Shown: positions 1 to 8,571 of the stretch, piece by piece
Numbering within the stretch: the stretch's first letter is position 1
Layout: each line of letters starts with the position of its first letter
Notes under the pieces: generated by a model
Database searches by the model: none
What the model saw: only the letters and a program-made list of their open reading frames with translations
Told to the model about the DNA's origin: nothing
DNA from: Sphaerisporangium rubeum
Lineage (GTDB): Bacteria; Actinomycetota; Actinomycetes; Streptosporangiales; Streptosporangiaceae
Length of the DNA stretch: 64,000 nt
Assembly (NCBI RefSeq): GCF_014207705.1
Contig: NZ_JACHIU010000001.1
Span: 4,704,501 to 4,768,500 of the forward strand
Reading direction: 5' to 3'
Position numbers and translations under genes: made by a program

Positions 1-249
1 GGCGGCTGCCCCGTCGGCATCGCCACCCAGGACGACATGCTCGCCGACCGCCTCGACCCCGACTTCGGCGCCGAACGCGTCGCCAACTACCTGCGCTCCC
101 TGACCACGGAGGCCACCATGCTCGCCAGAGCCTGCGGCCGCAGCTCCGTGCACGACCTCTCCCCCGACGACCTGGTCGCCCTCACCGTGGAGGCCGCCGC
201 CATGGCCCGCGTCCCCCTGGCCGGCACCACCTGGATCCCCGGCGGCTGA
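1..249 (+). CDS. 3' end of FMN-binding glutamate synthase-like protein (partial)
   Basis: Open reading frame entering from the left edge; only the last 82 codons are present. The visible part begins GGCPVGIATQD, the Cys-containing motif near the C-terminus of the FMN-binding synthase domain of glutamate synthases, where the cysteine is an Fe-S ligand. It continues into the helical tail usual for the stand-alone 'glutamate synthase domain 2' family. The amidotransferase part, if any, lies outside the window, so classic GltB cannot be told from the shorter actinobacterial family. The next gene starts 43 bases downstream on the same strand. Confidence 0.72.
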   Translation, partial: GGCPVGIATQDDMLADRLDPDFGAERVANYLRSLTTEATMLARACGRSSVHDLSPDDLVALTVEAAAMARVPLAGTTWIPGG

Positions 250-292
250 CCGGCCCGCGCCGCCGGCGATCGGCGTTGCTACCCTCGCCGTC

Positions 293-790
293 GTGGCGAT
301 CATCAACTCCTGCTGCTCCTTCTGCGGAGCGGCCTACGAGCCCGGCCTGTCCTGGCCGCGGACCTGCGCCGAGTGCGGCAACACCAGCTACCTCAACCCC
401 CTGCCGGTCGCGGTCATGGTGCTACCGGTGGACGACGGCCTTCTCATGGTCCGCCGGGACGTCGAGCCGCGCCGCGGCCTGCTCGCGCTCCCCGGCGGAT
501 TCATCGACGTCGGCGAGTCCTGGCAGCAGGCCGCCGTGCGGGAGCTCCGCGAGGAGACGGGGGTGGTCGTCGACGCGGCCGACGTGCGGCTGTTCGACGC
601 GGTCAGCGCGCCGGACGGCACCGTGCTGATCTTCGGTCTCGGGCCGCGTACGACCGCGGACACCTTGCCGCCGGTCGTACGCACCACGGAGACCAGCGAG
701 TGGCTGGTGATCGACGGCCCTCAGGAGCTGGCGTTCCCCCTGCACACGCAGGCCGCGGCCCGCTTCTTCGGCGAGGGCCGATCGTCGTGA
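293..790 (+). CDS. NUDIX hydrolase with N-terminal zinc ribbon
   Basis: A 165-residue NUDIX pyrophosphohydrolase. A CxxC pair around residues 8-11 and another at 25-28 form a small zinc ribbon of the NADH-pyrophosphatase type. The NUDIX box runs from Gly69 to Val91 and matches GX5EX7REUXEEXGU, with the metal-binding RELREE at 83-88. The ribbon-NUDIX arrangement is typical of nucleotide or NAD-related hydrolases, but the substrate cannot be read from sequence. The start is a GTG at 293. It converges with the acyltransferase gene on the other strand, 48 bases away. Confidence 0.85.
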   Translation: MAIINSCCSFCGAAYEPGLSWPRTCAECGNTSYLNPLPVAVMVLPVDDGLLMVRRDVEPRRGLLALPGGFIDVGESWQQAAVRELREETGVVVDAADVRLFDAVSAPDGTVLIFGLGPRTTADTLPPVVRTTETSEWLVIDGPQELAFPLHTQAAARFFGEGRSS

Positions 791-838
791 GCGTGCGGGG
801 ACGCGCAGGGGACGGGTCGGCCCGGCCCCTGCCGGGGG

Positions 839-1552
839 TCAGGGGGAGGTGGTGCCGCGGGCCGCGCGAGCGGCGCGTTCTTGTTCGATCTTGGCGCTGG
901 TGGCGTACTTGTCGACGTATTCCTGGCCGGAGAGTTCCATCAGCGCGTACATGATCTCGTCGGTGACGGCGCGGAGGACGAGGCGGTCGTCCTCCATGCC
1001 GTAGTAGCGGGAGAAGTCGAGGGGTTTGCCGTATCTGACGGTGGGGCGGATGCCGAGTTTGGGAAGGGGGCGGCCCGTCGGCATGATCTCGAAGGTGTCG
1101 AGCATGGCCCAGGGGATGACAGGGACGCGGGACTCCAGGGCCAGGCGGGCCACGCCGGTCTTGCCCTTGTAGAGGCGGCCGTCGGGTGAGCGGGTGCCTT
1201 CGGGGTAGATGCCGAGGAGGTGGCCTTCGCGGAGGATGCGCAGGCCGGTGCGCAGGGCGGCCTCGCTGGCCTTGCCGCCGGACCTGTCGATGGGGACGGT
1301 GCCGACGCCGGTGAAGAAGGCGCGGGTGAGCAGACCCTTGAGGCCGCGGCCGGTGAAGTACTCGGCTTTGCCGAGGGAGATGACCTTGCGCGGGAGAGGC
1401 AGGGGGCCGATGAAGTGGTCGGCGAAGGACAGGTGGTTGCCTGCCAGGATGGCGGCGCCTTGGCGTGGCACGTTTTCGATGCCGTCGACTTTGGGACGGA
1501 ACACCAGATGGAGCAGTGGCCCCAGAACGGCCTTCACCACCCAGTAGAACAC
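839..1552 (-). CDS. 1-acyl-sn-glycerol-3-phosphate acyltransferase (PlsC family)
   Basis: A 237-residue membrane-associated acyltransferase that would transfer an acyl chain to lysophosphatidic acid in phospholipid synthesis. The catalytic HX4D motif is NHLSFAD (His40, Asp45) and the phosphate-binding EGTR is at residues 118-121. The hydrophobic N-terminus (FYWVVKAVLGPLLHLVF) fits a membrane anchor. The GTG at 1552 is preceded by a GAGGTG ribosome site at good spacing. An equivalent acyltransferase lies close to the arsA-like/fadD15 block in Mycobacterium (Rv2182c), which supports the family call; acyl specificity is unknown. Confidence 0.87.
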   Translation of the reverse strand: MFYWVVKAVLGPLLHLVFRPKVDGIENVPRQGAAILAGNHLSFADHFIGPLPLPRKVISLGKAEYFTGRGLKGLLTRAFFTGVGTVPIDRSGGKASEAALRTGLRILREGHLLGIYPEGTRSPDGRLYKGKTGVARLALESRVPVIPWAMLDTFEIMPTGRPLPKLGIRPTVRYGKPLDFSRYYGMEDDRLVLRAVTDEIMYALMELSGQEYVDKYATSAKIEQERAARAARGTTSP

Positions 1553-1757
1553 GCGGGCACCTCATTTCCGGTCATACAGGCACCAGACCGCGTGGGGCCG
1601 TGGCGTGGCGTCATCTTCGCACGCCGCGAGCGTCGTGCCGAATCCTGCGCGGTCCGCATGATCACCGGACGGCGCGACACCGGGTCCTCGGATCTCGCGG
1701 GACCGGCCCCGCTCGTGCGACGATCGGGATGAGCCGTATCAGGAGAGGACGGGAAAC

Positions 1758-2519
1758 ATGCCGCTCATGCCCGGCTCCGCGCCGTACCACCACGAAGGCG
1801 GCCAGATCGGGGTGTTGCTGTGCCATGGCTTCACCGGCACGCCTCAGTCGTTGCGGCCGTGGGGCGAGCACCTCGCCGCGGCCGGCCTCACCGTGTCCCT
1901 GCCGAGGCTGCCGGGGCACGGCACCACGTGGCAGGAGATGAACCGCACCCGCTGGGAGGACTGGTTCGCCGAGCTGGAGCGCGCGTTCGACGCGTTGCGC
2001 GGCACATGCTCGGAGGTGTTCGTGATGGGGCTGTCGCTCGGCGGCTGCATGGCGCTGCGCCTGGCCGAGGTGCACGGGCCGCTGGTGCGCGGTGTGGTGG
2101 TGGTGAACCCGTCCATCGTGAACGACGCGCCGCTGCTCACGCTGGCCCCGGTGCTGAAGTTCCTGGTGGCTTCGGTCGCCGGGGTCGCCGGGGACATCAA
2201 GAAGCCGGGGGTGACCGAGGTCGGGTACACCCGCACACCGGTGCGCGCGGCGGCGACCCTGCCGCGGCTGTGGGCCCTGGTGCGGTCGGAGCTGCACCGG
2301 GTCACCCAGCCGGTGCTGGTCTACCACAGCCCCGAGGACCACGTGGTCAAACCGGCGAGCGTGGCGGTGCTGCGGTCGGCGCTCGGGGACAACCTCACCG
2401 TCCGCGAATGCCTCGACAGCTACCACGTCGCGACGCTCGACAACGATGCGCCTGCCATCTTCGAGGGAAGCCTCGACTTCATCAGAACGCACGCCTCGGT
2501 ACCCTTGCAAAGAGACTGA
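1758..2519 (+). CDS. Alpha/beta hydrolase, Est30-like carboxylesterase
   Basis: A 253-residue serine hydrolase of the carboxylesterase/monoacylglycerol lipase group. The oxyanion motif HGFTG is at 23-27, the nucleophile elbow GLSLGG at 91-96 (Ser93), and the acid and base are likely the Asp of SPEDHV and the His of SYHVATLDND near the C-terminus. It has no signal peptide, so it should be cytosolic. It is divergent from the neighbouring acyltransferase, which suggests a lipid or acyl-ester substrate, but that is inference. Confidence 0.85.
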   Translation: MPLMPGSAPYHHEGGQIGVLLCHGFTGTPQSLRPWGEHLAAAGLTVSLPRLPGHGTTWQEMNRTRWEDWFAELERAFDALRGTCSEVFVMGLSLGGCMALRLAEVHGPLVRGVVVVNPSIVNDAPLLTLAPVLKFLVASVAGVAGDIKKPGVTEVGYTRTPVRAAATLPRLWALVRSELHRVTQPVLVYHSPEDHVVKPASVAVLRSALGDNLTVRECLDSYHVATLDNDAPAIFEGSLDFIRTHASVPLQRD

Positions 2520-2624
2520 CCCGATCTCGGGGGCCCGGGTCGACGCGTGGCCTCCACTGACCGGCCGGAGCACCATCCACCCAGCGATCGCGATCGTGAG
2601 CAGAGGAACGAATCGAAGTGACCG

Positions 2625-3116
2625 GTGACGCCGCAGAGCGATGAGGACGAGGTCTGGCGTCAGATCGTCGCCTCCTTCAACCAGAGCACGGAAACGACCT
2701 CGGCCGTCCAGCCCTGGCCGGACCGCGAGAACGTCCCCGTGGAGAGCCCCACGGCGCCGGAGACGGCGACCGTGGCCGGCGTCCGCGAGGACACCAGGGA
2801 CGTGGAGTCACGCGTCCCGTCCCATGACCCCGGCGAGCAGGACGCCACCGCCGAGGCCGACGACGAGACCGACCACTACGAGCCGCCGCCGCCTCCGCCG
2901 CTGCCCAAGATGGACGCCGGCACCAAGATCGCGTGGCTCGCGCTGTTCGGCGGCCCCGCCTACCTGCTGCTCGCCGCGCTGCTGTCCTGGCCGATGGACG
3001 GCTGGATCCTGTTCTCCGCCATCGCGGCGTTCATCGGCGGCTTCGTGGCCCTGATCGTGCGCATGGGGGACGGCCCGCCGCCGGACTCGGGCTGGGACGA
3101 CGGCGCCATCGTGTGA
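2625..3116 (+). CDS. Hypothetical two-TM membrane protein
   Basis: A 163-residue protein of no family I can name with confidence. The first 100 residues are acidic, Pro/Glu-rich and probably disordered and cytoplasmic, ending in a run of about eight prolines. Two hydrophobic segments follow (roughly residues 105-125 and 127-147), then a short acidic tail. The GTG at 2625 is the only workable start: the GTG seven bases upstream runs into a stop after eight codons. It converges with the secreted propeller protein, with four bases between stops. Confidence 0.6.
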   Translation: MTPQSDEDEVWRQIVASFNQSTETTSAVQPWPDRENVPVESPTAPETATVAGVREDTRDVESRVPSHDPGEQDATAEADDETDHYEPPPPPPLPKMDAGTKIAWLALFGGPAYLLLAALLSWPMDGWILFSAIAAFIGGFVALIVRMGDGPPPDSGWDDGAIV

Positions 3117-3120
3117 CCGG

Positions 3121-4332
3121 TCACTTCTCCACCGGTGCGCGGCTTCCGGTGGCCTCCGGCGTGCCGGTGCCCGCGGCCTCCCCCGAGGGGGTCGAGCCGG
3201 GCTGGAACCGCTCCACCACGTCGGTGTAGCGGTCACGATCGTCCACGACGTGGCCGACGGCGAGAGTGAGGTCGCCGACGTGGGTCACGGCCTGCAGCCG
3301 CACCGTGCGGGAGCGGACCGGGGTCTCGCCGCGCACGATCTTCCACTTGCGGCCGTCGCCGCGCAGCAGGTAGGCCGCGCCGGGGTGCGCCGGGTCGAAA
3401 CCGGAGATCCAGAAGTGGCCCTTGCCGTCGCCGGTGACGCCGTACAGCTCGGCGCGCCTGCCGGGGACCTCGGCCCGGCTCCATCGCTTGCCGTTCCACT
3501 CCAGCACCAGCGGGGAGATGTCACCCTCGCCGCGGTACACGCCTCCCACCGCGACGGCCTTGCGCGGCCCGTCGACGTACACGTCGCGCAGGTAGCCGCC
3601 GTCGGTGTGGGGGACGTCGACCGGTTTCCACGTGCCGCCGGACGCACGCAGGATCAGCGGCCCGGACTCGTCGTCGCCGACGGCCCAGCCGTCGCCGCGC
3701 GCGGTCACCGCGACGCCGTACAGCGTGCCCTTGCCTTTGCTCTTGACCTTGGCGATGCTCCAGCCCTTGGCGCCGGCGGTCGCGACGAGAGGTTTGCGGC
3801 CCCGGCTGCCGACGGCCACCACGCGGCCCGGCGCGGCGGCGACCCCGCCGAGCCAGTCGCCGCTGCCGAACTGCGGCACGCTGACCCGGTCGAACACCGA
3901 GCCGTCGCCGCGTACGACGTACGGCAGGCCGTCGTGGCCGTCGCCGACGGCCCAGATGTCGCGCGGCGAGACCGCCGCGACCGAACGCAGATGACCGGCG
4001 CCTGACGGGTCGTTGCGTATGCCGGCCTCGGTCCACGCGCTGCCGTCCCAGTGGGTGAGGACGCTGCGGTTCTGCCAGGCCTCCCAGACGTCCTGCTGGC
4101 CCACGGCCCAGATGTCGGTGGTGGACAGCCCCACGACGTCGGACAGGGAGCCGTCGGTCCGCAGGCGCGCCGTGGCGGACTCCTGCAGCAACGCGGCGGC
4201 GGTGCGCTCGGCACGCGGACGACCGGGGTCGGCGTGTGCGTGCGCGACGGACGTCGCACGGAGGGGAAGGCCGGCCACCGCGGCCATCAGGACGCACAAC
4301 GACAACGCGCGCCGCGGCGTGCGGCGGGACAT
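3121..4332 (-). CDS. Secreted beta-propeller-like protein with DIWAVG repeats
   Basis: About 403 residues. It opens with MSRRTPRRALSLCVLMAA, a signal peptide with a positive n-region, and likely cleavage near AHAHA, so the product is exported. The mature part has repeated blade-like motifs such as TDIWAVG, RDIWAVG and GDGWAVG spaced about 45-60 residues apart, a pattern seen in actinobacterial secreted propeller proteins of unknown role. No catalytic residues or anchor are visible, apart from a short acidic/Pro tail. The ATG at 4332 is preferred over a TTG two codons upstream. It is monocistronic with no informative neighbours. Confidence 0.62.
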   Translation of the reverse strand: MSRRTPRRALSLCVLMAAVAGLPLRATSVAHAHADPGRPRAERTAAALLQESATARLRTDGSLSDVVGLSTTDIWAVGQQDVWEAWQNRSVLTHWDGSAWTEAGIRNDPSGAGHLRSVAAVSPRDIWAVGDGHDGLPYVVRGDGSVFDRVSVPQFGSGDWLGGVAAAPGRVVAVGSRGRKPLVATAGAKGWSIAKVKSKGKGTLYGVAVTARGDGWAVGDDESGPLILRASGGTWKPVDVPHTDGGYLRDVYVDGPRKAVAVGGVYRGEGDISPLVLEWNGKRWSRAEVPGRRAELYGVTGDGKGHFWISGFDPAHPGAAYLLRGDGRKWKIVRGETPVRSRTVRLQAVTHVGDLTLAVGHVVDDRDRYTDVVERFQPGSTPSGEAAGTGTPEATGSRAPVEK

Positions 4333-4511
4333 GACCAAATCGTACGTGCGTGGATGTCGGCTCCGCGTGAAGTATCCGCAGAGTTGGCCGAACGGTCACC
4401 GGACCGCACCCATCCCGGAACCACCACGGGCCCAGGGCACCGGGGGTCCCGGTCCAGCCCCCGCGCCGGCTCCGCGTGGTCCGGCACGACCCCATCACCC
4501 CCTGCGCGCGG

Positions 4512-5240
4512 TCAGCCGGCCAGCAGTTCGGCCACCACGGGAAGGTGGTCGGTGGCCGCGGTCAGGTCTGCCGCCATGGCGTCCACGGTGCCGCACGAGC
4601 GCACCCGCAGGGCCGGTGCGGCGAACACCGCGTCGATGCGCCGGCCCGGCCTGCGTGCGGTGAAGGTGAGCCCGTCCCCGTACGGCGCCAGTGGGTAGCA
4701 GTCGGCGAGGCCGCGGCCGAGGTAACGCCACACCGGGCCGCCGGGTGGCTCGTTGACGTCGCCGGCGAGCACCAGCGGCGCCTCGAACCGCGCGGCGAGC
4801 GGCCCGGCCAGTGCCATGATCTCTGCGGCGTGGCACATCCGGGCCGGCGCCGACAGGTCCAGGTGCACCGAGGCGACGGTGAGCCGCACGCCGTGCCGCT
4901 CGACCACCGCGAGCGCGACCGCGCGGCGTTCCAGCCCGGCGAACCCGCGCAGCAGGTGGCCCCCGGCGTGCAACACCCCGACGTCCGGCGCGGCCAGCAC
5001 GGCCACTCCCCCGGCGCGGCGGCCGCTCACCAGCCGCAGCCCCGCGCCGCCGGCCAGACTCGCGCGTTTGCGCCGCCAGCCGGCCAGGCGCGGGGCCTCC
5101 TGCACGCACAGCACAGCAGGCGCCATGGCCCTGATGACCCGCGCGAGCGCGGCGGTGTCGCCGTACATGGACCGCACGTTGTACGTGCCGACTCTGAGCG
5201 CCGCGCCGTCGCGCCGCTCGTCGGACACCGCTCCGCTCAC
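4512..5240 (-). CDS. Endonuclease/exonuclease/phosphatase (EEP) family protein
   Basis: A 242-residue EEP-fold hydrolase. The metal and catalytic motifs are in order: TYNV (Asn21), QEAP (Glu48), SVHLD, the central GDVNEP, RIDAVF, and TDHLPV at the C-terminus. No signal peptide is seen, so it is a cytosolic phosphodiesterase or phosphatase of unknown substrate. It is the last gene of a leftward operon: its ATG lies 25 bases after the glucokinase stop. Confidence 0.85.
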   Translation of the reverse strand: MSGAVSDERRDGAALRVGTYNVRSMYGDTAALARVIRAMAPAVLCVQEAPRLAGWRRKRASLAGGAGLRLVSGRRAGGVAVLAAPDVGVLHAGGHLLRGFAGLERRAVALAVVERHGVRLTVASVHLDLSAPARMCHAAEIMALAGPLAARFEAPLVLAGDVNEPPGGPVWRYLGRGLADCYPLAPYGDGLTFTARRPGRRIDAVFAAPALRVRSCGTVDAMAADLTAATDHLPVVAELLAG

Positions 5241-5265
5241 CGCTGTGCCGCCTCGCGAGGCCCCG

Positions 5266-6210
5266 TCAGGGGTGCCTGGCGAGGTCGGCGGCCCCCACCA
5301 GCCCGGCGGCGGGGCCGAGCTCGGCGGGACGGATGTCGGCGTGCGGCCGGTGCTCGGCCGCGGTGAGCGCGCGCAGGAACGCGGCCCGCGTGCGATCGAT
5401 CCACAGGTCGGCGGCCCGTGACACGCCGCCGCCGAGGATGAAGCACCCGGGGTCGAGCACGGCCGCCATGTCGGCCATGCCCTGGCCGAGCCACTCGGCC
5501 ATGGTCGTGAACGCGGTCAGCGCGCACTCGTCGCCGTCGCGCGCCGCTTGCGTGATGTGCTCGCCCTCGATGTCGGACACCGAGCCGCCGGCGAGACGCA
5601 GCATGTGCTCCGCGCGCGCCGGGTCGGCGGCGGCCATCGTGCGGGCCTCGTGCACCAGAGCGTTGCCGCTGGCGTACTGCTCCCAGCAGCCGAGGTTGCC
5701 GCATCCGCACAACCGGCCACCCGGCATGACCTGCATGTGGCCGAGCTCGGCCCCCATGCCCCATCTGCCGCGGTACAGCACGCCGCCGAGCACGATGCCG
5801 CCGCCGATGCCGGTGCCGACGGTCACGCACACCACGTGGCTCTCGCCGCGGCCGGCGCCGAAGCGGTACTCGCCCCACGCCATGGCGTTGGCGTCGTTCT
5901 CGACGACCACGGGGAGGTTGACCCGCTCGGCGACCTTCTTCTGCAGCGGCTCCTCGCGCCAGGCGAGGTTGGGGGCGAACCTGACGATCGATCGGGTCTC
6001 GTCCACGAATCCCGCGGCGCCGAGCCCCACGGCCTCGACGTCGTGCCGCGAGGCGAGCTCGAGCACCGCCTCGGAGATCGTGTCGGCGACCTGGTCGGGA
6101 CTGTCGGCGGGTGTGGGCCTCAGCAGGTTCTCCACTATGTGGCCCGCCTCGTCCACGACACCCACGGCGATCTTCGTGCCTCCGACGTCAACGCCGATCG
6201 TCAGCGCCAT
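5266..6210 (-). CDS. ROK-family glucokinase
   Basis: A 314-residue ATP-dependent sugar kinase. The N-terminal phosphate-binding motif is GVDVGGTK (6-13). The ROK zinc site is present as a Cys/His cluster including CGCGNLGCWEQYASG, with an upstream GH in GHMQ. The catalytic Asp sits in VENDANAMAWGE. This is the arrangement of streptomycete GlkA, so glucose is the likely substrate. It follows the DUF5304 gene by 31 bases in the same leftward operon. Confidence 0.88.
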   Translation of the reverse strand: MALTIGVDVGGTKIAVGVVDEAGHIVENLLRPTPADSPDQVADTISEAVLELASRHDVEAVGLGAAGFVDETRSIVRFAPNLAWREEPLQKKVAERVNLPVVVENDANAMAWGEYRFGAGRGESHVVCVTVGTGIGGGIVLGGVLYRGRWGMGAELGHMQVMPGGRLCGCGNLGCWEQYASGNALVHEARTMAAADPARAEHMLRLAGGSVSDIEGEHITQAARDGDECALTAFTTMAEWLGQGMADMAAVLDPGCFILGGGVSRAADLWIDRTRAAFLRALTAAEHRPHADIRPAELGPAAGLVGAADLARHP

Positions 6211-6241
6211 CTCTCATCCCTTCTCCCCGAGCCGCCGGCCT

Positions 6242-6874
6242 TCAGCCGAGGTCGATGTGCTGCACCCGGGTGTCCCTGTCGCCGGAGGAGCCGCCGGTCG
6301 CGCCGGAGGCCCCCGGCGCCGGCGGACGCGACACGACCACGACCGCCTGGCGTACGGCGGCGAACAGCTCGCCGCCGGCGGCGATCAGATGGTCGGTGAC
6401 GTCGGCCCCCGCCTCGCGCCGGGCCGCCTTCATGCGGCACACGGGGCAGGCGCGGCAGATGTACTCCTCGTCGTGGCGCTCGGCCACGGCGTCGCTCCAC
6501 ACGTCCCCGGCGGCGGGCCGGCCCGCGGGCCTGCCGAAGCCGAGGGTCTGGCCGATGCCGGCCACACTCCCCTCGACCATGCCTTTGCCGATCTCGCGGC
6601 CGATGCGCCGCTGGATCGAGCCGAGGAATTTGCGTGCCTCGTCGACCGCGCCGGCCAGGGGGTCGGCCTCCGCCGGCGTGGGGGGACGGCGCACCCGGCT
6701 TTCCGGCCGCCGGTCTCCGGCCGGACGGTTCTCCAGCCGCCGGTCGCCGGTACGCCGGACGTCCGGCCGCGGGTCGCCGGACGGCCGGCTCTCCGGTCCG
6801 CGCTGGTCCGTGGGGCGGGCCTCGCCGCCGTCGTGGGTCTCGTCGATGTGACTGTCGTCATGCTTCTCGGTCAT
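6242..6874 (-). CDS. DUF5304-type protein
   Basis: A 210-residue actinobacterial protein of unknown function. The N-terminal half is a charged, repetitive, probably disordered region (RPSGDPRPDVRRTGDRR-like). The C-terminal half carries CRACPVCRMKAARR, a CxxC-type motif, followed by an amphipathic helix ending in AAVRQAVVVVSRP. These are traits I associate with DUF5304. The ATG at 6874 has an AGGAGGGG ribosome site six bases upstream and overlaps the end of the ArsA-like gene by 17 bases, so the two are probably translationally coupled. Confidence 0.7.
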   Translation of the reverse strand: MTEKHDDSHIDETHDGGEARPTDQRGPESRPSGDPRPDVRRTGDRRLENRPAGDRRPESRVRRPPTPAEADPLAGAVDEARKFLGSIQRRIGREIGKGMVEGSVAGIGQTLGFGRPAGRPAAGDVWSDAVAERHDEEYICRACPVCRMKAARREAGADVTDHLIAAGGELFAAVRQAVVVVSRPPAPGASGATGGSSGDRDTRVQHIDLG

Positions 6875-8054
6875 GGGCCCCTCCTGCCTCGAACCGTACC
6901 CGGAGGCGGCCGTCGCGGAGCGCGGCGTCGCGCACCGATCGGCGGGCCAGCGCGGCCGGCAGGGCCAGGACACGCCGGTAGGAACCCGCGGTGACGATCA
7001 GCTCGTCGCCTTTCCTCGCGAGGTCCACCTCGTGCTTGCCGGCGAGCGGCAGCGCGAGGGTCAGCTCGTGCGTGCCGCCGTCGGCGGTGACGGTCAGCGG
7101 CGGGTCGCCGGCGGGAGGGGCGAACGGGTCGGTCTCGCCGTACAACTGCTCGCCGAGCGCGCCGAGCGCCTCGGTGCCGACCGGCTCGGCCGGGAGGTAC
7201 GGCACGGTGTGCACGGGAAGCGGGGCGAACGACTCGCGCACCGACGCCAGGTGGCGGGCCTGCGCCTCGACCCAGCCGCGCCGCCACTCGTCGGAGCCGC
7301 CGCCGGGGAACACCCGGTTGGCGATCACGCCGTCGACGCGGTAGCCGTACAGGCTGAGCGAGGTGTAGGTGCGCCGGGCCTCGGCCACCACGACCGCCTC
7401 GGGGGTGAGGACGAGCCGCACCGAGGCGTGCGGGCCGGCCAGCAGGTCGCGCACCGCCATCAGCCCGGCGTGCATGCGCTCGCCGGCGCTCAGCACCGCG
7501 TCGTCCGGCATGCTGAACCTCGCGACGTGGCGGATCACCGGGGTGAGCACCCGCACGAGGCGGCGTCCGGCCGGCAGGAGGCGGCTGACGTGCCAGTCGA
7601 GCGCCTCCGGCAGGGCCAGCAGGCGCAGGGTCTCGGCGGTCGGCGCGCAGTCGATCACCACGACGTCCCAGCGGCCGGTCTCCACCTGATCGCGCAGCTC
7701 CAGCAGCGCGATGACCTCCTCGGCCCCCGGCAGCACCGTGAGCTCCTCGGCGGTCACCGTGTCCAGGCCGAGCTCGGCGAGCACCCCCTCGGCGTACCGC
7801 TGGAGCTCACCCCAGTGGCGCTCCAGGGCCCGCTGCGTGTCGACCTGCTGGAGGTACAGCCCCGGCGCGGCCTGCGTGGGCTCGGCGGTACCCGGAACGC
7901 CGAGCGCGTCGGCCAGGGAGTGCGCGGTGTCGGTGGACACCACGAGGGTCTTGTGGCCGCGGCGCGCGGCGAGCGTCGCGGTCGAGGCGGCCACGGTCGT
8001 CTTGCCCACTCCCCCCTTGCCGGTGAAGAGCAGGACGCGCGGGCTCGCGCTCAT
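6858..8054 (-). CDS. ArsA-like ATPase (SIMIBI P-loop) with C-terminal HSP20-like domain
   Basis: A 398-residue ATPase of the ArsA/Get3 group. The deviant Walker A GKGGVGKTT is at residues 12-20, followed by the switch motif DTAHSLADALG and DCAPTAETLRLL. The last 85 residues (from LTVTADGGTHELTL) form a beta-rich segment like the alpha-crystallin domain appended to actinobacterial ArsA homologues. The family outside arsenic operons likely works in protein targeting or chaperoning; no ars genes are near. The ATG at 8054 overlaps the SRPBCC stop by four bases (ATGA). The pairing matches Rv2184c-Rv2185c in Mycobacterium. Confidence 0.85.
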   Translation of the reverse strand: MSASPRVLLFTGKGGVGKTTVAASTATLAARRGHKTLVVSTDTAHSLADALGVPGTAEPTQAAPGLYLQQVDTQRALERHWGELQRYAEGVLAELGLDTVTAEELTVLPGAEEVIALLELRDQVETGRWDVVVIDCAPTAETLRLLALPEALDWHVSRLLPAGRRLVRVLTPVIRHVARFSMPDDAVLSAGERMHAGLMAVRDLLAGPHASVRLVLTPEAVVVAEARRTYTSLSLYGYRVDGVIANRVFPGGGSDEWRRGWVEAQARHLASVRESFAPLPVHTVPYLPAEPVGTEALGALGEQLYGETDPFAPPAGDPPLTVTADGGTHELTLALPLAGKHEVDLARKGDELIVTAGSYRRVLALPAALARRSVRDAALRDGRLRVRFEAGGAHDREA

Positions 8055-8488
8055 CGGCCCTCGACGCGCTTCTTGAGCCCCTTGAGCGCGGTGTCCACGA
8101 TGACTTTCTCGGCCTTGCGCTTGATCATGCCGATCATCGGGACCTTGAGGTCGACCGCCAGCTCGTACGTCACCTTGGTGCCGCCGCCTTCGGGGACCAG
8201 GCGGTAGCTGCCGGTGAGGCCGGAGACCATGGAACCGGCCTCGACGATGTGCCAGTCGACGGCCTCGTCGCCGGTCCAGCGGTAGCCGAGCGTGTACTGG
8301 TCGCTGATCACGCCGGCGTCCAGCGCGAAACGGACCGTCTCCGGCCGTCCGCCGGCACCGGTGGTGAGCACCTGCGCGGACTTCACCTGCCCGGCCCACT
8401 CGGGGTAGGAGGCGAAGTCGGCGATCACCTCGATGACGCGCGACGGGCCGACGGCGATCGTGATGCTCGACGTGGTGCGCTCAGCCAT
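8051..8488 (-). CDS. SRPBCC (START-like) family protein
   Basis: A 145-residue START/polyketide-cyclase fold protein. It has the family's opening hydrophobic strand, the helix motif VIADFASYPEWAGQVKSA, alternating strands, and the long C-terminal helix IGMIKRKAEKVIVDTALKGL that closes the ligand pocket. A small hydrophobic ligand is likely. It heads the leftward operon with the ArsA-like gene. The ATG at 8488 is chosen over in-frame upstream starts because the extra residues do not belong to the fold. Confidence 0.82.
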   Translation of the reverse strand: MAERTTSSITIAVGPSRVIEVIADFASYPEWAGQVKSAQVLTTGAGGRPETVRFALDAGVISDQYTLGYRWTGDEAVDWHIVEAGSMVSGLTGSYRLVPEGGGTKVTYELAVDLKVPMIGMIKRKAEKVIVDTALKGLKKRVEGR

Positions 8489-8571
8489 GGGCTTACCGTA
8501 CTCGTTCGCGCTCTCCGCATGAACGCCGGAGGGGGATCTTCGCAAAGGTCGTTCCCGGCGCTGTGAGGCCG

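Noticed and set aside
6858-8054. Arsenite efflux ATPase
   Set aside because: ArsA fold only; no arsB, arsD or arsR, and an HSP20-like C-terminal domain and SRPBCC partner point to the non-arsenic actinobacterial group.
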